A stretch of 30,403 bases of DNA from a virus, in IMG/VR virus record IMGVR_UViG_3300042691_020478, positions 1 to 30,403 of that record; one strand, written 5' to 3'. Below are positions 23,350 to 30,403 of this stretch, piece by piece. Below the pieces are notes generated by a model. It saw only the letters and a program-made list of their open reading frames with translations. It did no database searches and was not told the DNA's origin. Numbering within the stretch: position 1 is the stretch's first letter; every line of letters begins with the position of its first letter. The position numbers and the translations under genes are program-made.

Positions 23350-26300
23350 ATGCCAAATAAAGTTCTTCTGAAAAAGTCGTCTGTAGCGGCTAAGGTTCCT
23401 CTTGTTACAGATTTAGATTATGGTGAGCTTGCTCTAAATTATACAGACGGAAGACTCTACTACAAAGATGGTGCTAATGCAATACAGGTTATTGCATCAA
23501 CTGCATCAACATCCGGACAATTCACTGTTCCTAGTGTCATTTCTGTAAATTCTAGTACAGAGGCTTTACGCATCACTCAAATTGGTTCTGGTGATGCGTT
23601 AAGAGTAGAAGACGCGGCAAATCCCGACACAACACCTTTTAGAATAAGTAGCGATGGTTTGGTTCTTGTAGGAGGACCCCCAGTAATTGGTGGTGCAAGT
23701 ACATATCCCGTTTTGCAAGTTACTGGTTACGGCGATGGTTCAATAGGCGCAAATGCCGCTGCGATGGGCATAAATGGATTTCTTCCTTCTGGTGCTGGAG
23801 GATATTTTGCATTCAATCGTTCTAATTCTGCAACTGTTGGTACTAACGCAACAGTAGTAAATGGTGATCAAATTGGTAGAATTGTGTGGAGCGGTGCAGA
23901 TGGCACCAACTACATAAGAGCAGCTCAGATAAGTGTTGAAGTAGACGGAGTTCCGGGCACTAATTCAATGCCCGGTAGATTGATTTTTGCAACTACCGCA
24001 AGCGGGCAGACCAGCAGCACTGGTCGCATGGTAATCACAGGTGAAGGTATAGTTGGTATAGGAACAACTAACCCAGTTACAGGAACAAGGTTAAATATAG
24101 GTTCAACCTATCTATCAGCTGGAGGTTATTCCGCTGGTATATCTTTGACCGGAACTGTTCCAGTTGCTACAACTATTTCACATTCAAACTACGCATCACT
24201 TATTTATATTCAAGACCCTGGTTCTGCCGGAAATACAATTCCCAATGTAATACATTTTGAAACAACTCAGCCCAACGCATTTGTAAACACAGTAGTAACA
24301 AACCAAATTGGTTTTAGAGCTGGATCAAACCTAACGGGTGCTGCCAATAATTACGGATTTTATGGCAATATACCAAGTGGTACTGGTCGTTGGAACTTTT
24401 ATGCTGCTGGTACTGCCGACAACTATTTTGGTGGACCCATCAAGTTGGGTCAGACATACTATTCAAATATAGGTATAGGAATATTTTACGCTCCTGCTTC
24501 TGTTGCTGCTACAGGAATCTATCAAGATCCTACAATTAACAGTGCCACAACAAGCAGTTATACATTAAATAGTACGTATCCTACTACTGCAGCTGCTAGT
24601 TTTACACTCGGTACACTCACACACTATAATGCAAATCAAGGCACTCTGGGAGCAGGTTCAACAATAACCAATCAGTATGGATTTAGTGCTGGAGGCGGAT
24701 TAACTGGTGCCACAAATAATTACGGATTTTATGGCAATATACCAAGTGGTACTGGTCGTTGGAATTTTTATGCCAATGGTACCGCAAGCAACTACTTTGC
24801 TGGTAATGTAAACGTTGGAACAACTGGTGGTGATTTTTCTAGAACCTGGAGGTTTGTTGCTCGCCAGGACCAAAACGATGTATCACAGTTTGGGTTTATA
24901 AACGCCACGGTTGGTGCAAACGCAGCAGTACAAATTGCCAAGATAGGTGGTACTGGTAACAATTTCTTGAACTGGGCATTGTTCGATAACAATGGTGCAC
25001 CATATGACGCTTTCAACTATGGTTCCGCAGTAACACATGTTGTATGGACACTTGGTGGTTCGGAGAGATTGAGGGTCAACTCAACAGGAACTGTAAGCAT
25101 CGCGGGCGCACCACCCACTGCAACTATAACATCAAAACTCTACACCGCAAGTGATATTACACTAGCAGGTGCTAACAGATCTATTTTAGGTAATCTATAT
25201 TACGACACTGGTTGGAAATACACCGGTAACGGGTATGGATGGGGCATACGAGAAGACAATACGGGCAAAGTACAGTTCATAAGAGCGGGAAATAACACAG
25301 GCGGTGCAAACGCAGCTGCCACAGTAACTCTTTCAGATCTTATAACTCTAGATCTTGTAAACAATCGCATTGGTATGGGCACCAATGCGCCCGGTGCAAA
25401 ACTAGAGGTGTACGGTGATACAATACTAGGTGGTACCACAAGTGCTGGTAGAAGACTTAGCATAGACGCAAATGGTGTAGCTACTTTTAAGTACAATGAT
25501 AATAGCTTAGCTACTCTAATGAACTGGGATAACCTAGAGCTAGCTGCAGGTGCAAATCATGGTGTACTAATAAATTGTAGGTTTGGAACTGATGTTTCAC
25601 AAACACCTATCAATGCAGCTAGAATTGCAGTAGCCAAAGAACAGATTTGGACGAGCACCGCGACCACGCAAGATTCATACATGTCGTTCTCAACGACACT
25701 TGATGGAACTTTAGGTGAAAAAGTAAGAATAACAAGTTCCGGTAGTGTTGGTATTGGAACAACATCGCCGACAACTATTCTACACATCAACGATACCGCT
25801 GCCACAGGAACAGGATTAAGAGTCAGCGGCGGTGGCTCTGGAACAGCATTAGCAGTATTTGAGAGAACAGTTGGTGCTTCAGGAAGTTCTATAGAAATTA
25901 ACGCTTCATCAAATGATCCTCAAATAAAATTTGCTAGATCTGGTTCAGGAACTTATAATATTGGCGTTGATGAGGATGGGAGTTTAAGATTTGCGGCTAA
26001 TAACACTATTGGGCTTGCTAACGACAGAGTTGTCGTGACTTCTGGTGGTAATGTTGGTATTGGAACAACAGCACCCGGATACAAACTAGAAGTAAACGGA
26101 TCATTCGCGGCAACAACCAAGAGCTTCTTGATTACCCATCCAACCAAACCCAACATGAAACTGCGCCACGGATCCTTGGAAGGTCCCGAGCATGGTGTTT
26201 ATGTAAGAGGAAGATTGAAAGGAAAGGTTATTGAGTTGCCCGAGTACTGGACCAAACTAGTCGATCCCGATTCTATCACTGTGCAGTTGACCGCAATAGG

Positions 26301-26454
26301 AAAGGGTCAGAAACTTTACGTTGAAGATATCCGTGACAACAAAGTCTATATTGCAAATGATGGGATGTTCGCGGGCGATCCAAACTGTTTCTACTTGGTT
26401 CAAGCCGAGAGAGTTGACATCGAGAAGATGAATGTAGAAATTGAGGTTCAATGA
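23350..26454 (+). CDS. Long tail fibre with GIGTTxP repeats and a conserved C-terminal tip domain (1034 aa)
   Basis: AGGA precedes the ATG. Residues 1-50 (PNKVLLKKSSVAAKVPLVTD, LDYGELALNYTDGRLYYKDG) are a virion-anchor domain shared with many T4-like fibres. Four G(I/M)GT-(T/N)-x-P stretches (VGIGTTNP, IGMGTNAP, VGIGTTSP, VGIGTTAP), each followed by a short beta strand, mark the shaft. Two NNYGFYGNIPSGTGRWNFYA units near residues 333 and 456 come from a 50-base exact DNA repeat. The last 115 residues (TKSFLITHPTKPNMKLRHGS, LEGPEHGVYVRGRL, IELPEYWTKLVD, SITVQLTAIGKGQ) are a C-terminal domain that I recall from many phage fibres, used in place of S74; its catalytic status is unknown to me. The stop overlaps the next start as ATGA. 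Likely a distal receptor-binding fibre. Confidence 0.8.
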   Translation: MPNKVLLKKSSVAAKVPLVTDLDYGELALNYTDGRLYYKDGANAIQVIASTASTSGQFTVPSVISVNSSTEALRITQIGSGDALRVEDAANPDTTPFRISSDGLVLVGGPPVIGGASTYPVLQVTGYGDGSIGANAAAMGINGFLPSGAGGYFAFNRSNSATVGTNATVVNGDQIGRIVWSGADGTNYIRAAQISVEVDGVPGTNSMPGRLIFATTASGQTSSTGRMVITGEGIVGIGTTNPVTGTRLNIGSTYLSAGGYSAGISLTGTVPVATTISHSNYASLIYIQDPGSAGNTIPNVIHFETTQPNAFVNTVVTNQIGFRAGSNLTGAANNYGFYGNIPSGTGRWNFYAAGTADNYFGGPIKLGQTYYSNIGIGIFYAPASVAATGIYQDPTINSATTSSYTLNSTYPTTAAASFTLGTLTHYNANQGTLGAGSTITNQYGFSAGGGLTGATNNYGFYGNIPSGTGRWNFYANGTASNYFAGNVNVGTTGGDFSRTWRFVARQDQNDVSQFGFINATVGANAAVQIAKIGGTGNNFLNWALFDNNGAPYDAFNYGSAVTHVVWTLGGSERLRVNSTGTVSIAGAPPTATITSKLYTASDITLAGANRSILGNLYYDTGWKYTGNGYGWGIREDNTGKVQFIRAGNNTGGANAAATVTLSDLITLDLVNNRIGMGTNAPGAKLEVYGDTILGGTTSAGRRLSIDANGVATFKYNDNSLATLMNWDNLELAAGANHGVLINCRFGTDVSQTPINAARIAVAKEQIWTSTATTQDSYMSFSTTLDGTLGEKVRITSSGSVGIGTTSPTTILHINDTAATGTGLRVSGGGSGTALAVFERTVGASGSSIEINASSNDPQIKFARSGSGTYNIGVDEDGSLRFAANNTIGLANDRVVVTSGGNVGIGTTAPGYKLEVNGSFAATTKSFLITHPTKPNMKLRHGSLEGPEHGVYVRGRLKGKVIELPEYWTKLVDPDSITVQLTAIGKGQKLYVEDIRDNKVYIANDGMFAGDPNCFYLVQAERVDIEKMNVEIEVQ
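24346..24395 (+). repeat. 50-bp exact direct repeat, copy 1
   Basis: The segment from AATAATTACGG to TCGTTGGAA is identical to 24715-24764, 369 bases (123 codons) away and in the same frame. Flanking bases differ on both sides. Confidence 0.95.
24715..24764 (+). repeat. 50-bp exact direct repeat, copy 2
   Basis: Second copy of the 24346-24395 repeat. The surrounding protein is also similar (N-Q-x-G-F-x-A-G-x-x-L-T-G-A before, FYAxGTAxNYF after), but its DNA is diverged, so the exact block stands out. Confidence 0.95.
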
Positions 26455-26618
26455 TGCTAATAAAAGTGAAAATAAATACTAGTACCCTGGAAGCTGTATG
26501 TGATGATCCCTTAGTCACAATCAATAGCATAAAGCAACTAGAAAACTTTATTGAGATTGAAGTGTCTAAGCCCGACGAAGAACAAAATTTATATAATACA
26601 ACGCAACCATGGCAGTAA
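26451..26618 (+). CDS. Small overlapping hypothetical protein (55 aa)
   Basis: The ATG at 26451 overlaps the fibre stop as ATGA, and its TAA stop lies inside the first codons of the next gene (overlap 26609-26618), so it fills what would otherwise be a 154-base gap. Product: MMLIKVKINTSTLEAV at the N-terminus, LVTINSIKQLENFIEIEV in the middle, and an acidic, Asn-rich tail (KPDEEQNLYNTTQPWQ). No family recognised. The two-sided overlap favours a real gene: translation of the large downstream structural protein may depend on it, since no Shine-Dalgarno is seen before 26609. It could alternatively be a leader ORF with only a coupling role. Confidence 0.55.
   Translation: MMLIKVKINTSTLEAVCDDPLVTINSIKQLENFIEIEVSKPDEEQNLYNTTQPWQ
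26471..26478 (+). promoter_or_regulatory. Possible internal late promoter AATAAATA
   Basis: The box matches NATAAATA and lies inside the 55-residue ORF, 130 bases before the ATG at 26609. It could give the 822-residue gene its own transcript. A chance match is quite possible at this base composition. Confidence 0.25.
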
Positions 26619-29077
26619 TTACATCAGCACAATCAGGAAATTTTGATGCAGGAACTACCTGGGTTGGTGGTGTTGTTCCTGTTGATAACGATTCTTTCGT
26701 AATTGCAACGGGGCATACAGTCACATACAACGTTTTGACACCAGTGACAACTGGCTTTGATGATAGTGACGTATACGGAATTTTACAAACTCAATCTGGT
26801 GTGTCAACTGTTCTTAGAATGAACGGCAGACTGAGAGTAAGAACAAATGGTACATTCCATGCACGTGCAGGGCACAAACTACAGTTTAGAGGAACCGCTG
26901 CATCATCTCATATTCTCTACGTTGTGGAAGAAGCAGGAGCTTCTCTAATAATGGAGGGGTCGGATGGAATGCCCACTACCACTCTGTCTGCTGGTGCCAA
27001 CGAAGGTTCTACTAGTTTTTCCTTTACCAGTGCCACAAATTTTGCAGCGGGTGAATGGTTTGCCATCTACGATCATACAACAGCCCAGACAGGTAACGGT
27101 GGTTCAACTACCCTTCGTGATGAGGGTTTTTGGGTTCATGACATTTCAGCAAACACAGTCTATTTTAGACAGTTTGTTGGTCCCGAGTCTACAATCTCCT
27201 CTGCTGTAGGTTCCACTATAACAGTTGCAAACGCTAAAGTTTTCAGAGCAGGACAAAAGATCATTTTTGGTACTGGTGCCAATCTAAACGTAAAAACAAT
27301 TAGCACAATCAACTATTCCACAAACGTAATCACGTGTGATAGCGCCATAACAGGAACTGTGACTGGTCTTACTGTATACGAAACAGGATCGGACAAGATT
27401 CATACATCCGGAAACAAAGTTAGAAAAGTAGCAACAGTAACCACAACTTCATCTACATCAACCTCTAGCGCGATAACAGTGGCAAATGCAAACATGTTTA
27501 CCGCGGGTGATGAAATATGGATCGAAGCAAAAAGTGAGTGTGGTGGTACGACAGACAGAGCATACAACGCTTATGGTACTGATGCGGGACCTCGATACAG
27601 ACACGTTGTGCTATCTGTATCATCAAATACCATTACCCTAAATGCAACAATTGGTTACAATGTTGTATCCGGTGCGCTTGTAACAAGACTTACCAGGGAC
27701 GTTATAGTTGAACCAGTAACCGCAAACACCGACTACTATGGTGTATGGGCTGGTTATTTTGGCACAAACTACACAAGAAAACTAATAGTAAAAGACGTAT
27801 TCTTTAGATGCGTGGGAAGCTCACAAGGGCAGCCAGAAGGCGGAGTAACATTTAGAGGTTATTTTAGTACCAATTCTCCTGCTGTAACTCTAACAAATAC
27901 AGTTCCGGCATGGAGCCAACAATCTTGGTTAGAGGGAATAACACTAACTGGTTCAAACTCAACGCGGGACCTTGGCGGTCTTTGGAACTACAACAATAGG
28001 TATGGTCAGTTTAGATGCTGCACAGTAGTTGGAATATTCAACAGCGGAATTGTGCCGGGTTGGTATGAAGCAGGAAACGCAGCGTATAATTGTATTTCCG
28101 CGGGAAGCAACAACTGGGGTTATAGAGTAGAGCACTTGGCTGAATGGGGTGAGTTTGCCTATAACTACCTCTCAAGAAGCTATTACGGTTGTAGAATGTC
28201 TAATTATGACGGCAACTGTGGGTTTCATCATAACATTATGGATGCCATTACCGACGGACCGTATGTTCTTATATCAAGCAATATACCATTCTATAAATTC
28301 AAAGTTACAGGTGGTTATTATGGTCCACAAGCAGAAAGATCTACTGGACAATTTCTATATTCAATCATAAGATCTGTTAGCGGTATTCCCAATGTTTTTG
28401 CAGCTACACCAGGTACATACCAAAGAGGGTTTTACCATACACAAGCAGATAGAGGCGATCAGAGCTTTTTCTTTGTAACTAGTGTTGAAGATAACATGGA
28501 GATTGATAGAGTAAGGCAGTTTGTTTATGGAACAGAAAGATTTTGGGATCTAACCGAAAACGCATGGCGGGTAGTAAACGCAGCTGATTTTACTGAGGCA
28601 GGCAGGGGATGGTATCAAACAGTGTATGTTCCACCAAACGTCACTCTAATTGCAAGAGTTAGATTAAAACTAGCACCTAGTTTCGTTGGTACGTATCCCT
28701 ATCTTACAATTATTTCAAGTCAGTCTGGAATAACTGTTAACAGGTTAGGAAATGCAGGGGGTTCTTGGAGTAGCCCAATATCGGGCGGAGAACAATTTTC
28801 TCAGTTCACAGCGGCGGCTGCAAACAGCTATGAAACAAGAGAATTGACACTAACACCCAAACCATTCCATCGTTGGGTTCAAGTTGGTGTATGGGATGCA
28901 AACGTAGATGCTCAAGAAGGATGGTGGATGAAACCAATTGAGGTAGTTCTAAGTTCTGACTATACAAACCCTGCAGCTGCTGTAGTGAACATGGGTCCGG
29001 GACATATTTGGGAAAATTATAATGTTTCAAATTCTGCGGTTCAAAACATAGTAAGAATTGGCGGGAGAATTAGGTAA
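26609..29077 (+). CDS. Beta-helix-like virion protein with G8-type N-terminus (822 aa)
   Basis: Residues 1-40 (AVITSAQSGNFDAGTTWVGG, VVPVDNDSFVIATGHTV) resemble the G8 fold entry motif (SAQSGNW...TW-x-G-G-x-x-P...GHTVT), followed by RVRTNGTFHARAGHKLQFRG, a parallel beta-helix pattern. ITVANA-x-x-F-x-AGD/QxI strands at residues about 200-215 and 289-306 form barrel or sandwich inserts. Residues about 430-570 (SWLEGITLTG, YNNRYGQFRCCTVVGIFNSG, WGYRVEHLAEWGEFAYNYLS) look like right-handed beta-helix rungs typical of tailspikes. The C-terminus (FHRWVQVGVWDANVDAQEGW) is a Trp-rich beta-sandwich that may bind a carbohydrate. Known: G8/beta-helix proteins in phages are often polysaccharide-binding or depolymerising; no catalytic site was identified here. 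Its stop overlaps the next start as TAATG. Composition matches its neighbours. Confidence 0.65.
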   Translation: MAVITSAQSGNFDAGTTWVGGVVPVDNDSFVIATGHTVTYNVLTPVTTGFDDSDVYGILQTQSGVSTVLRMNGRLRVRTNGTFHARAGHKLQFRGTAASSHILYVVEEAGASLIMEGSDGMPTTTLSAGANEGSTSFSFTSATNFAAGEWFAIYDHTTAQTGNGGSTTLRDEGFWVHDISANTVYFRQFVGPESTISSAVGSTITVANAKVFRAGQKIIFGTGANLNVKTISTINYSTNVITCDSAITGTVTGLTVYETGSDKIHTSGNKVRKVATVTTTSSTSTSSAITVANANMFTAGDEIWIEAKSECGGTTDRAYNAYGTDAGPRYRHVVLSVSSNTITLNATIGYNVVSGALVTRLTRDVIVEPVTANTDYYGVWAGYFGTNYTRKLIVKDVFFRCVGSSQGQPEGGVTFRGYFSTNSPAVTLTNTVPAWSQQSWLEGITLTGSNSTRDLGGLWNYNNRYGQFRCCTVVGIFNSGIVPGWYEAGNAAYNCISAGSNNWGYRVEHLAEWGEFAYNYLSRSYYGCRMSNYDGNCGFHHNIMDAITDGPYVLISSNIPFYKFKVTGGYYGPQAERSTGQFLYSIIRSVSGIPNVFAATPGTYQRGFYHTQADRGDQSFFFVTSVEDNMEIDRVRQFVYGTERFWDLTENAWRVVNAADFTEAGRGWYQTVYVPPNVTLIARVRLKLAPSFVGTYPYLTIISSQSGITVNRLGNAGGSWSSPISGGEQFSQFTAAAANSYETRELTLTPKPFHRWVQVGVWDANVDAQEGWWMKPIEVVLSSDYTNPAAAVVNMGPGHIWENYNVSNSAVQNIVRIGGRIR

Positions 29078-30403
29078 TGCCAAAAGACGTAATCATAACG
29101 CCAGCCAGTGGTTTAGTAGATTTCTATGATGCTGCTAGCAACCTCGACGCCAAGATACAGATAGACGACACTGGTAATCTTAGCATCACCAATAGTGGCG
29201 GTGTCCTTAGCATAGGAAACACAGCCGCTAATGTATACATTGGCGATGGAACAAACAGCGTTGACATAATTTTTGAACAGAACGGTGCTATACGAGCGCT
29301 AACTGGGAAAACTCTGACTCTGGGGCAGAGTGATAGTAACTTATCGGTAAGTTCTCCCATCACCATTAACTCTCCATTTCTAAACACAACCACAACTGGT
29401 GACTTTGAGGTACGACAGACAGTAAGTTCTTGGACTAATAGCACAAGCCACCCAATCATAAAGTGGACATACAATGCTACCTATGATGACAACTTGTATT
29501 TGGCAAGTGGTGGTAACGCGGGAGGCACAACTCAAACTGCTCTTGTTATTACAGAAAGCGCAGGTGTAGTGATTGGAGCGGGACCAAGTACACCCAATAG
29601 CACTAGTGTATTGTCTGCAGAATGGTTTCGATTTGACAATAGTGTGTTTACTATTACAAGAAATACGGGTCAGTACATAAATTTTGAAAATAGTGGTGCG
29701 GCAGGTGCCCTTATATACTCATATAGTGCATCAAATAATGCAAAACCTGTAACGTTTGATAGTAAAACAGATGCCGCAAATACAACTCCTACTGCTGGAA
29801 CACTAGGCTTCGAATTTAGGGTAAACGGCACAAATGCTCTAACCATAAACACAGATAGAACCATTAGCACAAACACAAATTTGAGTGTTGGTGGTACTCT
29901 TACTGTCACAGGCAACCTTACAGTCAACGGAACAACCACAACCGTAAATTCTACCACCGTTACGATTGACGACCCAATTTTCACATTGGGTGGCGATACA
30001 GCGCCAGGAACAGATGATAACAAAGATCGTGGCATAGAATTTCGTTGGCACAATGGTACCACATCAAAACTAGGATTTTTTGGTTTTGATGACAGCACTG
30101 GTTACTTTACTTTCATTCCCGATGCAACAAACACAAGCGAAGTTTTCAGTGGCACACAGGGTGACATTCAAGCCACCAACTTCCGTGGTACTCTAATAGG
30201 AAGCATTAGCAATAGCATAACTTTCAACAATGGTGGTGCCGGTGCTGCTAGTGGTAGTACATACAATGGAAGCGCGGCAGTTACTGTAAGCAACAACACT
30301 ATTGGTGCACTAAGCAGTTCTACTACAAGTACCCAGAGCGGCTATTTTGGTGATATCTTTTTGTATGATGATAGCACTCCTAGTCATTATCTGGGAATAA
30401 CAA
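29077..30403 (+). CDS. Tail fibre, N-terminal part (3' truncated by window edge; at least 442 aa)
   Basis: The ATG at 29077 shares its first base with the TAA stop of the previous gene, and the frame remains open to the end of the window. N-terminus: PKDVIITPASGLVDFYDAAS, then LDAKIQIDDTGNLSITNSGG, a fibre entry motif with strands similar to VLSIGNTAANVYIGDGTNSV. Further on, TLTVTGNLTVNGTTTTVNST followed by TVTIDDPIFTLGGDTAPGTD and DNKDRGIEFRWHNG is a hallmark module of large marine-phage fibres. It ends at the window with GYFGDIFLYDDSTPSHYLGI, so the tip is not visible. Likely another long, trimeric fibre of the same arsenal. Confidence 0.85.
   Translation, partial: MPKDVIITPASGLVDFYDAASNLDAKIQIDDTGNLSITNSGGVLSIGNTAANVYIGDGTNSVDIIFEQNGAIRALTGKTLTLGQSDSNLSVSSPITINSPFLNTTTTGDFEVRQTVSSWTNSTSHPIIKWTYNATYDDNLYLASGGNAGGTTQTALVITESAGVVIGAGPSTPNSTSVLSAEWFRFDNSVFTITRNTGQYINFENSGAAGALIYSYSASNNAKPVTFDSKTDAANTTPTAGTLGFEFRVNGTNALTINTDRTISTNTNLSVGGTLTVTGNLTVNGTTTTVNSTTVTIDDPIFTLGGDTAPGTDDNKDRGIEFRWHNGTTSKLGFFGFDDSTGYFTFIPDATNTSEVFSGTQGDIQATNFRGTLIGSISNSITFNNGGAGAASGSTYNGSAAVTVSNNTIGALSSSTTSTQSGYFGDIFLYDDSTPSHYLGIT

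Noticed and set aside
24346-24764. Diversity-generating retroelement template/variable repeat pair
   Set aside because: Both copies lie inside the same fibre gene, no adenine-specific substitution pattern is seen, and no reverse transcriptase gene is in the window.
1-30403. tRNA genes, CRISPR arrays, insertion sequences, attachment sites
   Set aside because: No cloverleaf sequences with CCA-like ends, no regularly spaced short repeats with unique spacers, and no transposase or integrase motifs were found; all long repeats are fibre-gene internal or gene-end duplications.

Overview
The window is a late structural region of a tailed phage, most likely a T4-type (contractile-tail) myovirus. All 22 coding sequences lie on the + strand. 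They are packed with gaps of 0-60 bases or 1-10 base overlaps, and no tRNA, integrase, replication or host-metabolism gene is visible. The T4 link rests on three points: the first (5'-truncated) gene ends like T4 baseplate wedge gp8, the next gene carries the DUF4815 signature of T4-like marine phages, and the intergenic gaps carry [C/T/G]ATAAATA boxes matching the T4 late promoter TATAAATA. Hand-counted stretches range from about 32% to 58% G+C. The host cannot be named. The small protein at 20424 resembles a family I associate with phages of Proteobacteria, so a proteobacterial host is a mild preference over a cyanobacterium.

Layout. (1) 2-7463: baseplate and tail-end structural genes: gp8-like wedge, DUF4815 protein, a large protein with GxGY beta repeats, and a small coupled coiled-coil protein. 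(2) 7470-17084: a run of fibre or adhesin genes: a 1111-residue fibre with a self-cleaving Peptidase_S74 chaperone tail, two short fibre-like proteins, a DUF7483 adhesin, a tail fibre assembly chaperone, a fibre with a propeller-like tip, a truncated second chaperone, and another fibre or adaptor. (3) 17097-20876: a giant beta-propeller adhesin of about 20 Asp-box-like blades, a small tail-associated protein, a small conserved phage protein, and a 55-residue ORF ending at a strong terminator. (4) 20904-30403: a new late transcription block with further fibres (125, 658 and 1034 residues), a tiny coupled ORF, an 822-residue beta-helix-like protein, and a fibre running off the window end.

The genes look like one receptor-binding arsenal. 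Adhesin genes share N-terminal anchoring motifs, GTLPxANGGTG shaft units and middle domains, but end in different tips (S74, DUF7483, two propellers, a conserved beta domain). Base composition changes at tip boundaries, and gene ends are duplicated together with their ribosome-binding region, as expected if tips and chaperones are swapped by recombination. The most distinctive signals are a 71-residue internal repeat kept nearly identical in protein while 40 of its codons differ silently, the duplicated and shortened chaperone, the very long propeller, and the intergenic late-promoter and terminator sites. Functions are inferred from remembered family motifs; no database search was possible.
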